In this document: piece after piece, positions 23,270 to 36,230 of the stretch
Layout: every line of letters starts with the position of its first letter
Numbering within the stretch: the stretch's first letter is position 1
Assembly: GCF_036588685.1 (NCBI RefSeq)
Contig: NC_086386.1
Location: 19,488,931-19,552,930 of the forward strand
From: Mytilus trossulus
Lineage: Eukaryota; Mollusca; Bivalvia; Mytilida; Mytilidae
Length of the DNA: 64,000 bases
Direction of reading: 5' to 3'
Notes under the pieces: generated by a model
Told to the model about the DNA's origin: nothing
The model's input: only the letters and a program-made list of their open reading frames with translations
Databases searched by the model: none
Position numbers and translations under genes: made by a program

Positions 23270-23595
23270 CAGGTTAGGGTGAAGATTGGTGCTTGTTAAA
23301 ACATTTAAGCCCACTACATTAACTTGCACCTGTTCTAAGCCAGGAACCTGTTGTTAAGTGATTGTTGTTTATTGATGTGGTTCATAATTGTTGGTTATAT
23401 AGATTATACCTTTGGTTTTCCTGTTTGAATGATTTTACACTAGTTATGTTTGGAGCCCATTATAGCTTGCTGTTTGATGTAAGTCAAAGCCCTATGTTGA
23501 AGGCTGCACTTGGACCTACAAATTTTTCCTTGTACAAATTGTGACTTGGATGGAGAGTTGCATATTGGCGGTCTAGCCACATCTTCTTATATCTA
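23270..23595 (+). repeat. Dispersed repeat family A, diverged copy
   Basis: It keeps the order of the family: a GTTAGGGTGAAGATTGG start, AAGCCAGGAACCTGTTGTT, a GGTTTTCCTGTTTGAATGAT segment, and an end near CCACATCTTCTTATATCT. It is more diverged than the copies at 12783 and 41885. Confidence 0.65.
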
Positions 23596-24039
23596 TGTAC
23601 TTTTAAAATGTGTAACTAAACCACATAAATAATGTGAAGATAAGGTAAACTCTGTATACAGAAAGGTACATAATAAAAATCCCTTAACACTCATAGTAAT
23701 GAAAAGATCACCTTTTTATATACTCCAACTACACTTGGAAAAAAGGATATGGTGTATCCATCCTTTACACAAAATCAGTTTGTTCATAGAATAAATGCTT
23801 TATTATTGCTATTCTTTATCTTTGAAAGTCAAAGTGAGGCCTTCAACACAGAGAAAATTCTCTCAACTCACTTCAAGCTGGGGATAGCCCATAACATCAG
23901 TTAGAGCGGAATTCTTTGCAAACTGATGGTCATGACACAACTGTTCCTTTCGTCATTGTGTTATTTTGCTATCATGGTCGATTCTTTTCTTTATGTGCTT
24001 TGTCTATATGCCATTTTGTTTTTCTTTGTTGACAGATTT

Positions 24040-24360
24040 AGATATAGAAAGATGTGGTATGAGTGCCTATGAGACAACTCTCCATCCAAAATAACAATTT
24101 ATAAAAGTAAACCATTATAGATCAAGGTACAGCCTTCAACACGGAGCTTTGGCTCACACCGAACAGCAAGCTATAAAGGGCCCAAACATTAGTAATGTAA
24201 AACCTATCACACGGGTAAACCAATGGTCTAATCTATATAAAAACGGGAAACGAGAAACGTGTAAGAACTTCTTAAACAGACGACAACTACTGTACATCAT
24301 ATTTCTGACTTAGAACAGGTGCAAACATTTGCAGCGGAATTAAACATTTTAATGGTACCA
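24040..24360 (-). repeat. Dispersed repeat family A, reverse copy
   Basis: It begins AGATGTGGTATGAGTGCCTA TGAGACAACTCTCCATCC, the reverse complement of the family end, and includes the AACAGCAAGCTATAAAGG segment also seen at 2400-2610. It is separated from the forward copy at 23270 by about 450 bp, forming a loose inverted pair. Confidence 0.65.
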
Positions 24361-24659
24361 AACCATGGTTTTCATATTGATTAAGATTTTAATACAACGT
24401 TGTCTGCTGTACCTCTATTTTTGACATTTTACCGATTTGGTTTGTTTGTTTCGTTCACATGTTTGAGTATGGTATTGCTATGTAATAAGGAAATATCCGT
24501 ATTCGTTGGAGTTTGGTATTTTTGTTGTGTTACTTTTTATGGAATTTCAACCGATGATAAAGAACTGGATATTACTTCAGTTATTACCAAACTTACATAA
24601 ATGTACTATTAAGTTATTAACAGCGTTTTATTGCTGGGATATTTAATGTTCCATGAAAC

Positions 24660-25675
24660 CCGGATCAAAATAATTAACTTTGATCGTATCAGCACAAAAC
24701 CTCTACTTCCCAAGTTTTTGTCGAGCCTGCGACTTTAGTTACAGAAAGCCCGATGTAGGGATAGTGATCTGGCGACGGCGGCGTTAACTAACTTCTTAAA
24801 AGTTTTATATTCTAGAAGGTGGAAGAACTGGATGCCTCAAACTTTGAATATAGATGCCTTATATTACGAAGTTTTAGTCTGTCACATGACCAATGTCCTT
24901 GAAATCATTTTCATGGTTCAGTGACTACTTCGGAAAAGTTTTTTTGTAATGTTGATTTCTTTCTTATTTTGAATAAATAAGATAACTATATTTGGTATGT
25001 GCCTATCTTGCAAGGTTCTTATGCCCATCAGTTTTGACTTGACCTTGACCTCAGTTCATGGATCAGTGAACAATGTTAAGTTTTGGTGGTCAAGTTGATA
25101 CTATTAGGAATAGGTCTAGTATGTTTGGTGTATGGAAGGATTGTAGAGTGAACATGTCCAACTGGTAGGTGTCATCTTATCTTGACATCATTTTTATTGT
25201 TCAGTGGTTATAGTTAAGCTTATGTGTTGGTCTGTTTTTCGTATACTGTATTCAATAGGTCTACTTTATTTGGTGTATAGAAGGATTTTAAGGTGCATGT
25301 CCAATTGGCAGATGGCACATATAACCTTGACCTCATTTTCATGGTTAAGTAGTCAAGGTTAAGTTTTTGAGATTTTGTCTTTTTTTTCTAATACTATTGT
25401 CAATAGGTCAACTTTGTTTCGAGTATGGAAATATTTTATGATGTACATTTAGTCTCGCAGTTTTTTTTTTACCTTGACCAAATTTCCACAGTTCATTGCT
25501 CAGTGTTTTTGTGTTTAAGTTTTTCTTAAGCTATAAGTAATAGATCAAATATATTTGTTGTATAGAAGGATTGTAAGCTGTACATGTCTGCCTTACATGT
25601 TTCGTCTGATCTTGATCTCATTTTCATGGGTCAATGGTCAATGTTTTTTATTAAGTCTGTTTCTAAGAAACTATA
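24660..25675 (+). repeat. Mollusc-type dispersed repeat with degenerate ~145-bp internal tandem
   Basis: It starts near GTTTTTGTCGAGCCTGCGAC, followed by GGTGGAAGAACTGGATGCCT. A block like CCTTGACCTCATTTTCATGG recurs near 24895, 25042, 25170, 25323, 25470 and 25610, a period of about 130-150 bp. I recognise this layout as an abundant dispersed element of bivalves and other molluscs. It has no open frame of note, and its right end abuts the large minisatellite array. Confidence 0.7.
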
Positions 25676-28600
25676 ACATTCTCCCCTCAGACATGCATCT
25701 CTTGGTATACAAGGACCTCCTCCTCTCAGACATTCATCCATTATACGAAGAATTTTTCTCAGATATGCATCTATCATTATATAACGACCTTCTCTCTGAC
25801 ATGCCTACAAAACTATACGACCTCCTCCTCTCCGACATGCATCCAATGTTATATAGAACCTTCTCCTCTCAGACATGCATCCATCACTATATAAGAACCT
25901 TCTCCTCTCCCACATGAATCCAATATTATGATAAGGACCTTGTTCTCTCCGACATGCATCCAATATTATATAAGTACCTTCTCCTCTCAGACATGCATCA
26001 ATCACTATATAAGAACCTTCTCCTCTCCCACATGCATCCAATATTATGATAAGGACCTTGTCCTCTCCTACATGCATCCAATATTATATAAGGACCTTCT
26101 CTACTCAGACATGCATCTGTTGTTATGTAAGGACCTTCTCCCCTCAGACATGCATCCATTGGTAAATAAGGACTTTCTCATCTCCAAAACTCATCCGTCC
26201 TTATATAAGCACCTCCTCTCAGACATGTATACATCCATGCTTATATAAGTACCTTCTCCTCTTAGACATGTATCGATTACTATACGAGGAACTTCTCTCT
26301 AACATGCATCCATCATATAAGTAATTTTTCCTCTCAGATATACACATTTCATTATATCTAAGCACTTCCTTCTCTCAGACACACAAATTTCATTATATAA
26401 GGACCTTCTCCTCTCAGACATACATATTGCATTAGATGAGCACCTTCTCCTCTCAGATTTGTACGCATTCATCATTATATAAGGACATTATCCTCTCAGA
26501 CATACATTTTTCATTATATAAACATCTTCTCCTCTCAGACATGCATCAATTACTATACGAGGAACTTCTCTTTAACATTCATCCATCATATAAGTAATTT
26601 CTCCTCTCAGACATACATATTTCATTATATATAAGCACCTCCTTCCCCAGAAACACAAATTTCATTATATAAGGACCTTATCCTCTCAGATATTCATATT
26701 TCATTATATAAACACCTTCTCCTCTCAGACATACATTTTTCATTATATAAGACCGCCTCCTCTCAGACATACATTTGCATTTGTTAAGCACCTTCCCCTC
26801 TCAGACACACATATTTCATTATATAAGGACCTTATCCTCTCAATCCTACATCTTTCATTATATAAGCACCTTCTCCTCTTAGATATTTACGCATCCATCA
26901 TTATATAAGGACCTTATCCTTTTAGACATTCATATTTCATTATATATACACCTTCTCCTCTCAGACATACATATTTTATTATATAAACACCTTCTCATAT
27001 CAGGCAGACATTTCATTATATATAAGCACCTTATCCTCTCAGACATTCATATTTCATTATATAAGTACATCTCTCAGACTTGCATCAATTACTATAAGAG
27101 GAATTTCTCTCTAACACTCATCCATCATAAAAGTAATTTCTTCTCTCAGACATACATATTTCATTATATATAAGCACCTCCTCCTCTCAGATATTTATAT
27201 TTCATTATTTAAGAAACTTATCCTGTCAGACATACATATTTCATTATATATAAGCTCCTCCTCCTCTCAGACATACATATTTCATTATGTATAAGCACCT
27301 TCTTCTCTCAGATATCTATGCATTCATTATTATATAAGGCCCTTATCCTCCCAGACATACATCTTTCAATATATAAGCACCTTCTCCTCTCAGACATACA
27401 TATTTCATTATATATAAGCTCCTCCTCCTCTCAGACATACATATTTCATTATATATAAGCACCTCCTCCTCTCAGATATTTATATTTCATTATTTAAGAA
27501 ACTTATCCTGTCAGACATACATATTTCATTATATATAAGCTCCTCCTCCTCTCAGACATACATATTTCATTATGTATAAGCACCTTCTTCTCTCAGATAT
27601 CTATGCATTCATTATTATATAAGGCCCTTATCCTCCCAGACATACATATTTCATTATATAAGCACCTTCTCCTCTCAGACATGCATCAATCACATGACGA
27701 GGAACTTCTCTCTAACTTGCATCCATCATATAAGTAATTTCTCCTCTCAGACATACATATTTCATTATATATAAGCTCCTCCTCCTTTCAGACATACATA
27801 TTGCATTTGTTAAGCACCTTCTTTTCTATGGTATTCATATTTCATTATATAAACACCTTATCCTCCCAGACATACATATTTCATTATATAAGCACCTTCT
27901 CCTCTCAGACATGCATCAATCACATGACGAGGAACTTCTCTCTAACTTGCATCCATCATATAAGTAATTTCTCCTCTCAGACATACATATTTCATTATAT
28001 ATAAGCTCCTCCTCCTTTCAGACATACATATTGCATTTGTTAAGCACCTTCTTTTCTATGTTATTCATATTTCATTATATAAGGACATTATCCTCTCAGA
28101 CATACATCTTTCATTATATAAACACCTCCTCCTCTCAATCACACATATTGCATTAGTTAAGCACCTTCTGATCCATGGTATTCATACTTCATTATATAAG
28201 TACCTTCTCCTCTCAGACATACATATTTCATTATATATAAGCACCTTCTTCTCTCAGATATCTATGCATTCATCATTATATAAGCACATTCTCTCTCCTC
28301 TCAGACATACATATTTCATTATATAAGCACCTTCTCTCTCCTCTCAGACATACATATTTCATTATATATAAGCAACTTCTCCTCTCAGATATTTAATGCA
28401 TACATCATTATATAGGGACCTTATCCTCTAAGATCTTCATATTTCATTATATATAAGCACATTCTCCTTTCAGACATACATATTTCATTATATATAAGCA
28501 CCTTCTCTCTCCTTTCAGACATTCATATTTCATTATATATAAGCACCTTCTCTCTCCTTTCAGACATTCATATATCATTATATATAAGCACATTCTCTCT

Positions 28601-30075
28601 CCTTTCAGACATACATATTTCATTATATATAAGCACCTTCTCTCTCCTTTCAGACATTCATATTTCATTATATATAAGCACCTTCTCCTCTCGTATATGT
28701 TCGCATCTATCATTATATAAGGACCTTATCCTCTCAGACCTTCATATTTCATTATATATAAGCACATTCTCCTTTCAGACATTCATATTTCATTATATAT
28801 AAGCACCTTCTTCTCTCAGATATGTACGCATCTATCATTATATAAGGACCTTATCCTCTCAGACATTCATATTTCATTTTATAAGCACCTTCTCTTTTTC
28901 TCAAACATGCATCAATTACTATAAGAGGAACTTCTCTCTAACTTTCATCCATCATATAAGTAATTTTTCCTCTCAGACATTCATATTTTATTATACATAA
29001 CGTCAGTGGGCTTCTAAATTGTCGATATGACTTTTTTGACTAAAATACTTTTTGACACCAATGGTCTTGGTGGGAGAAAATCTATGGAATTACAAAATAG
29101 CATACAGTTAGACCAATCAAAATGTGTGAATTAAGGCATATTACAAAATTGCCAATGTCAGTTTTTTGTAAATAGATATAGGAAGATGTGATGTGAGTGC
29201 CAATGAGACAACTCTCCATCCAAATAACAATTTAAAAAGTAAACCAGTAAGATTGCTTCCAAAATGTTGTATGAAAACTTGAAAATCGTTGTAGAATGGC
29301 TTTGGGAAAAAAAATAATTGTACATTTCTTTATTTCTGTGAAAATAATTTGAGTTCTTGGATAATCCAGAAATGTCAACAGTTTTTATTTCACTGCTATT
29401 TACAAAATTTTTCAAGTTCACATACGACATTCTGAAAGTATGCATTTTGCCAAAATTTCCAAAGCCTGTTTGTGAGATATGTTTTTCTTGAAAATTTGTA
29501 ATTTACAACATTTTAGAAACCCAGTGACGATAAGCATCTTCTCCTCTCAGACATACATATTGCAATTTAGATAAGCACATTCTCCTCTCAGACATACATA
29601 TTTCATTAGATAAGCACCTTCTCCTCTCAGACAAACATATTTCATTATATAAACACCTTCTCCTCTCAGACATACATATTTCATTTTATATAAGCACCTT
29701 CTCCTCTCAGACACACATATTTCATTATATATAAGCACCTTCTCCTCTCAGACACATATATTTCATTATATATAAGCACCTTCTCCTCTCAGACATACAT
29801 ATTGCATTAGATAAGCACCTTCTCCTCTCAGATATGTACGCATCCACTATTATAAAAGGACCTTATCATCTCAGACATATAATTTCATTATATAAACACC
29901 TTCTCCTCTCAGACATAAATATTTTATTATACAAACACCTTCTCCTCTCAGACATATTTATTTTATTAGATAAGCACCTTCTCCTCTCAGACATGCATCA
30001 ATTACTATACGAGGAACTTCTCTTTAACATGCATCCATCATATAAGTAATTATCCACTCAGACATACATATTTCA
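25676..30075. repeat. 4.4-kb minisatellite array, unit ~39-45 bp
   Basis: Around 100 imperfect head-to-tail units, each built as CTTCTCCTCTCAGACATACA followed by TATTTCATTATATAAGCAC. Length differs mainly by one extra TATA step or by a CTCT insertion. A second unit type reads GCATCAATTACTATACGAGG, then AACTTCTCTCTAACATGCAT. The 5' end (25.7-26.3 kb) uses an ATGCATCCA variant, while later parts are more uniform. The array is interrupted at about 28995-29525. Because 39 bp is 13 codons, several frames stay open by chance on both strands. Confidence 0.93.
28995..29525. other. Non-repetitive insert inside the minisatellite array
   Basis: About 530 bp without the minisatellite unit. It contains a reverse family A fragment (AGTGCCAATGAGACAACTCT, near 29197) and otherwise unique AT-rich sequence. 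The array resumes at ATAAGCATCTTCTCCTCTC near 29531. Confidence 0.75.
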
Positions 30076-31978
30076 AATACATTTTGATATTGTTTTGATG
30101 TTCAGTGTTCCGAGTTGGCAAAGAAGTGCTTATTTAAGATTATCTGCTTTACAACTCCCATTGTGAATTTCTGTTTTCCAAAAGTTAATATATGCTGAGT
30201 ATTTTGGAACCACAGGGCCTTTCCCTGTCAGATTCTTTTTTCACCATGAATTTAAAGATGGTAATAGTTGATTTGATAGGATGTTTAAGTACTGAGGGTT
30301 ATCATCCGTCTGTCTTATGCCCTAAAATTGACAACTACAGTAATATAATATGAAGGTGAATCTACAAATGTTATGAATATATTATATTAAGTATAAATGA
30401 CTATACTTCAACTTGAAAACATTATGCATCTTGAATTAAAATTTTTCAATTCAAAATCTGTGATTGTTGAATAATTTGGGGAACAGTTCGTGTTGTTTAT
30501 TCTTTAGTTTTCTATGTTGTGTCATGTGTACTATTGTTTTTCTGTTTGTCTCTTTCATTTTGAGCCATGGCGTTGTCAGTTTGTTTTAGATATATGAGAT
30601 TGACTGTCCTTTGGTATCTTTCGTCCCTCTCTCATACTACATCATGGCTCGGAAGTTTTGATTCTAGGTACTGACATCGTCTTACTTTCATGTTATAGTG
30701 TTCTTTTTATTTGTATTTGTATATTTTCACCCTCATTATCTATTCAGTTCTTTTTGGTAATATACATCGCACCTTTGAGATATTGTGCTATAGTCATTTT
30801 TTGTATTTTTGTTTTAACGTTTTAGAACTTATGCACTTTGTCTAGTATTTAAAAGTGTATAAAAGTACTTTTATTTTTCTTTGTTCACATAATTATCTGT
30901 TTGTTTTATAGTAATTAAGAATATTGTTGACAATATAACGAAAGTCTATGCGCCTGTCATACAAGTGAGAGGTTGAGCTATTCAAAAACCAGGTTTAGTC
31001 CCCATTTACTAAATACGTAAATGCATGTACCAAGTCAGAAATATGAGCGGTGTTTTCTATATTCGTTTGATGTGTTTGAGCTTTTTCTTTTTTTTTCTTT
31101 TATAAAGGCTTTCCAGTTTGAATATTCCTTGCAGTTCAGTACTTTTGTTATTTTACTTTTCATCCTTGTCAGAAGATATTCCGGTATCTACAACTAAGCT
31201 ATGATAAGACAAGTAAACCCATCATATATACCAGGCCTTGAAGGCATAAAAATTTGCTCAGTGCTCGGAGCACAAAAATCATGCTCGAAACATAAAATCC
31301 AGCAATTTGATTGGTTGACTTTCGAGTCTGAGTACAAAAATCATGCTCGAAAGTTTTATGACCGTGGGGCCAGGCTGAACATTTTGTACGCCAGATTACC
31401 GTTTCGTCTACACACCTTTCGTTGAAGAAGCTCCTTTAATATTTTGATATTTTAAGATTTGTTCAATCAGCGTAAAATGGCGTTTAGATAAAAATGTAAT
31501 GAAAACAAAAACCGATCTATAGACAAAACAAACAGTCCCTATTCATAGGGTATAATCTTCATGACAACTGTCATGTTCCAGACTTGGTACAGGCATTTTC
31601 TTAGGTACAAAATGGTGGATAAAACCCGGGTTAAAGCTAGCTCAACCTCCCACTCGATGACAGTCACATAAAATCCAATTATATTGACAACGATGTGTGA
31701 ACAAAACAAACAGACACAAAGGTACACATTTAAAAAAAGGGGACAAAACTTAATCACTATAAAGACAAACACTTCTGTCAACAAAGAAAAATAAAAGTCA
31801 TAATAACAAAGCACATTAGCAAAAACAAAAGACAAGAGTACCAAACATAGAGTTAACCTTTCAACAATTAAGTGTACATCTTATCATGACGTTTATATTT
31901 GACTTTTATACAAAATTGGCTTTATAGGCAAAACTTACTATTGCTCTCTTTCATGATGTATACTTCCACAGTTATTAT
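30076..31978. other. Gene-poor stretch of repeat fragments
   Basis: It holds a family E piece (30535-30640), a family C piece (30900-31170), and a short direct repeat CAAAAATCATGCTCGAAA at about 31273 and 31334. From 31530 to 31860 is a reverse family C copy. The plus-strand frame at 31201-31425 covers the direct repeat and is judged not to be a gene. Confidence 0.5.
31530..31860 (-). repeat. Dispersed repeat family C, reverse copy
   Basis: Family C in forward sense contains TTATGTCTGTTTTGTTCACA, a CGACTGTCATACAAGTGAGA block, TTTAGCTAGCTATAAA, and AATGCCTGTACCAAGTCAGG. This copy has these in reverse. Other copies: 30900-31170 (+), 34735-34935 (-), 36640-37140 (-), 50280-50530 (+), 54410-54720 (+), 60340-60620 (+), 60880-61195 (-) and 62755-62900 (+). 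Confidence 0.65.
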
Positions 31979-32319
31979 TTAAAGGGGCACCAGATACGAG
32001 ATACATAAATAATATGATTTTTTTGTTCAATCATTAATGAACCTAGAAAAATCCAAATGCACGGGACTGATATCTTTTTATATCTTTTTATATGTTTTTC
32101 CCCTGATATGGCAATTTGAGGTCAACTCGACAGCTAATACGATGGCGTCTAGATTAAAATACACACGAAACAAAGCTACAATTTATCAAGCTAATGCCCG
32201 ATATATTGTTTATTTTAGACTTTTTATACTTTGGATAAATGTTTTACATTGTTATATTTCAAATATGAGAATTTGAGTCAAATCGGTGAACATGAATTTG
32301 ACAGCTAGTGCCCCTTTAA
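31979..32319. mobile_element. TTAA-flanked MITE, short copy (341 bp)
   Basis: Ends: TTAAAGGGGCACCAGATAC on the left and CTAGTGCCCCTTTAA on the right, with TTAA at both edges (31979-31982 and 32316-32319). The interior matches 37959-38591, but about 290 bp present there between CAATCATTAATGAA and CCTAGAAAAATCC is missing here, so this is a deletion derivative. TTAA targets are typical of piggyBac-like elements; that superfamily is an inference. Confidence 0.8.
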
Positions 32320-32471
32320 GACTACAAAAAAAATTCGTATCCGTCTATTACTTTAGTTTATAAATACCAAAAAATACTTTTCATTATCATCGTTTGTCAT
32401 AACTGTCATTATCAAATTGACCTTTTTTCCTAAAAAAGATATTATCTAATTAAAAAAGCCAAAACGAAAAT

Positions 32472-32957
32472 TTGGTTTTATTTATTATTATCGTTTTCAT
32501 ATACAAATTTAAAATGATAAATTTCGTCTCCATCAGTTCGCATATCTACATGTTACTGATCAACATGACTCCAGGCTTAAGGTGGGAGGGTATATATACT
32601 AAAAATGAGCTTCATGCAAATTTATCGAGTAAGATTTCAAAGTTTTGGTGTAATGGTGTATCATCCCCCTACTCATTAACGGATGAGATATCAGTAGTTT
32701 CCTCCGGTCCTTCTGTCATCACGTGTCCGACCTCTTGCGTTTTCTTGTCAGTTCTTTTCCGGCTAGCTCCGTTCTTCTTTTGGGGGATATATTCGTTCTG
32801 CACTCTCTGTTCTCCTGTGCTGCTGGTCGTTCTTCTCTTCTTTACATGGCCCTTGATGGCGATCCTATGGCATTTATGTTGTTTGGTATCTTTTCCTTTT
32901 CTTTTGAATAGTTTAACTGTTTGTGTAACACCTGCTTTCTGGTCGACGGCAAATTAA
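32472..32957 (+). other. Unresolved 161-codon frame in a locally GC-richer stretch
   Basis: The frame contains hydrophobic, Cys-rich runs (for example SVLFRLAPFFFWGIYSFC) but no motif I recognise. An overlapping frame at 32723-32911 is equally open. Composition between about 32560 and 33060 is less AT-rich than its surroundings, and a 33-bp direct repeat (GATACGGGAATTCCAAAATT, near 32965 and 32998) follows. It could be a decayed gene or repeat piece. No start or splice support. Confidence 0.15.
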
Positions 32958-34017
32958 CCAGTGCCTGATACGGGAATTCCAAAATTCTAATGCAAGCTGA
33001 TACGGGAATTCCAAAATTGTGAGTCAAGCTGCAAGCGCCGTCTATGGCCATGTCAAATATGGCAATGAGCTACAGGCTGCAACACGCACGCACCCACACA
33101 AATATTTGATTGAATTAAACCAGATTTGAAAAGATAAAAAATTTATAATCTCAATTATTATGACAGATTGTTTAAAAAAAAAATCACAACTGTAACGGCA
33201 CGTTTTCTGGTACAATTTAGAATTTATGTCAATGGAAGCTTATTGTAGGATTTTTTTCTTTTCAATTTGACAGTCAACTACAAATAAATGTAGCATGCGA
33301 TGCGTAACAGTTTTAGAAGAAGTTTAGAAATAATAATGACATCTCAAATATGAATTTAACACAACAATGCATTTATAACAAGGATGCAATATTTATAATT
33401 ACAACTATGAAAAGTCTATAGAGCAAACAATTTTGAATTTCAAACACATTGAAAACTTGTTTATCAATACATGCAGGATAAAGTAATTTTCTATTTCAAA
33501 CAAAAAAAGAGTAAAACTTCTTTAGATTTATGTTCATGCCAGCAAAATCTGTAACAACATAATTGTGTTTTCCCGTGTTTCGTTTCAGTATAGCGGGAAA
33601 ATATTGTATTGACGGGCACAGGTCGTGTAAAAATATAATAGGGTCATACATAGTAACCAATGGATATACTTTCCGGTAGTGTGGGACCACTTTCTAGCTG
33701 TCGTGCAACGAGTAAACACTCAACTTTCTATCTATTGAGCATGACGGGATGTCGGCAAACTAAGACTTTGGTTTATATTTGCCACGAGTATGTAGTTAAT
33801 ACAGAGTGCTATACCGTTTAAAAAAATAAACGACTATTACACATTAAGCAGTTAAATCTAGATTGAATTTTAGGAAAGTCTGAAATCAGTTTTAAATTTT
33901 AGTTATCTTCAACTTATATATTATTTTCATCATTTTATGAAGAACGTAACATCTTAAAACTTCCATGCTTGCATATCTTTCGACTTTTATTTTTGGCGTT
34001 TATGATAATAGTTATCA

Positions 34018-34350
34018 AAAGTACCAGGATTATAATTTTATACGCCAGACGCGCGTTTCGTCTACATAAGACTCATCAGTGACGCTCAGATCAAAATAGT
34101 TAAAAAGCCAAACAAATACAAAGTTGAAGAGCATTGAGGACCAAAAATTCCAAAAAGTTGTACCAAATACGGCTAAGGTAATCTACTCCTGGGGTAAGAA
34201 AATCCTTAGTTTTTCGAATAATTCAAAGTTTTATAAACAGAAAATTTATAAAAATGACCATATAATTGATATTCATGTCAACACCGAAGTGCTGACTACT
34301 GGGCTGGTGATACCCTCGGGGACGAAACGTCCACCAGCAGTTAAGTTAAG
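34018..34350 (+). repeat. Dispersed repeat family B, copy 1
   Basis: It carries TACGCCAGACGCGCGTTTCG, then AGACTCATCAGTGACGCTCA, and ends near GGGACGAAACGTCCACCAGC. This CpG-containing family is familiar from mussel genomes. The reverse copy at 35872-36230 makes an inverted pair about 1.5 kb apart. Confidence 0.8.
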
Positions 34351-34507
34351 ATAAGTTTTGTTTCTGATCTTTCTGTTTACTAATTTACTAAATAAATGTA
34401 TGGATATCGGAGCATTTTAGGTATCTCGTTAAACACCACAAGAATTCACGTCTTAACACATATACAAAAACTATATAATTCGTTTTGTTCTTGAAATGAA
34501 TAAATAA

Positions 34508-34605
34508 ATCCTTTTTAGTTTGTTACCCGGATTGTTTTTTTCTCAATCGATTTATGAATTTCGAACAGCGGTATACTACTGTTGCCTTTATTCATTTATG
34601 TGTTT
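34508..34605 (+). repeat. Dispersed repeat family F fragment
   Basis: It reads TTTAGTTTGTTACCCGGATT and ends in CTACTGTTGCCTTTATTCAT. The same end occurs in the longer copy at 40310-40660. Confidence 0.6.
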
Positions 34606-35871
34606 TTAACTGTTTTATTTTATATAATCATTGACTGTTTTATGTTAAACATAATATACATTGTATAGAGAATAATTGAGAGTCAAAAGTAAAATAACAA
34701 TAGTTTTAAACTCCCTGCAAAATTAAAAACGGAATTTCCGTAATCAAATCCCAAATTCAAAAGCTCCAACACATCAAACGAATGTTTAACAACTGTCAGC
34801 TTCCTGAATTGGAACAGGCATTTTCGTATGTAGAAATTGTGGATTAAATCTGATTTCATAGATAGGTTAACCTTTTATTTGTATGACAGTCGCATAAAAT
34901 TCAATTATATTGACAATGATGAATGAACAAAACAACAAGCAGTAACGTGTCGTTATCATTGTGTTGGGAAAAAGAATGTAGAACAGCATTGTTTATTGGT
35001 ATTTATTGAAATTTTATTTGCAAAATGTCACGTACAATGCACCAGTGACAAATATAAGGAAGAAAAAGGTGCTTTACTAAAATTTTCGTATTTTCTTTAT
35101 TTACCTTATGTTACGGTTAACGATTAGTTCCTTACTTTTTGCTAAATATTAAGAAGAAATCAAGTGTGATTACCAATAGGATAACTGTTCTCAAGAGACC
35201 AGCTTACGTATAATTTAACACCTTGCGCCTTCAACAATGATAAAATCAACATCGTTATGTAAGCTATACAAAAAGTCCAAAATGAAAAATGATAGACAAT
35301 CAAAACAAGAAAACTATCGACCGGATTTATGTACAGTACCCTAAATGTAAAAACAATTAATGATACACAACTACAAATGATAACCACTGAGCTACAGACT
35401 TCCCACTTGAGACAGGCACAAATACGAATGTGGTGGTGTTAAAATGCTTGCTGGCGCCAAAACCGTCCCCAAACTTAGAACTTTTGTTGTAGCAAAACAA
35501 CTTGAAAACAAACAATGCAAATCAGTTAAAAGGGCTTCACTCATCAGATCGATAGGCATCACACACAAAACACTAACACAAATGTCTCAAGGGAGTTATC
35601 TAAGAGTACTTGCAAATATAAGATATAATTACGAAATAATGTATCTCAGACTAAAAAGATTTTTAATCTTATATCAAATCTTAATTATTGAATGCTAATA
35701 GAAATGAACTTGTCTGATTAGAAAATTTAACAAAACATTCCCAGTTTTTTCTTTTTTTTCTCACAATGACTTTATACCTCCAAGAGTCTGAAAAGGTCAT
35801 GTTGGTCACATATGAGATTTAATACAATGTTGGGACAATTTGTCTTATAGTATGTTATGTGTTTTGTTTGA

Positions 35872-36230
35872 CGATGATGTACAAATATTTGCATCAAAGC
35901 AGTTTGCTGGTGGACGTTTCGTCTCCGAGGGTATCACCAGCCCAGTAGTCAACACTTCGGTGTTTACATGAATATCAATTATATGGTCATTTTTATAAAT
36001 TTCCTGTATACAAAACTTTGAATTTTTCGAAAAACTAAGGATTTTCTTAGCCCAGGCATAGATAACCTTAGCCGTATTTGGCACAACTTTTTGGAATTTT
36101 GGATCCTTAATGCTCTTTAACTTTGTACTTGTTTGGCTTTATAACATTTTGATATGAACGTTACTGATGAGTCTTATGTAGACGAAACGCGCGTCTGGCG
36201 TACTAAATTATAATCCTGGTACCTTTGATA
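35872..36230 (-). repeat. Dispersed repeat family B, copy 2 (reverse)
   Basis: It starts GCTGGTGGACGTTTCGTCTC and ends AACGCGCGTCTGGCGTACTA followed by AATCCTGGTACC. Nearly full length and close in sequence to copy 1. Confidence 0.8.

Noticed and set aside
25555..26248. Long overlapping frames on both strands with repeated SDMHxLLY-like peptides
   Set aside because: They follow the minisatellite, whose 39-bp unit is a multiple of three. Frames are open on both strands at once, with no start context or neighbours.
28447..28713. Minus-strand frame with repeated MKYECLKGERRCLYI peptides
   Set aside because: Pure translation of the minisatellite array; it ends wherever a unit has an odd length.
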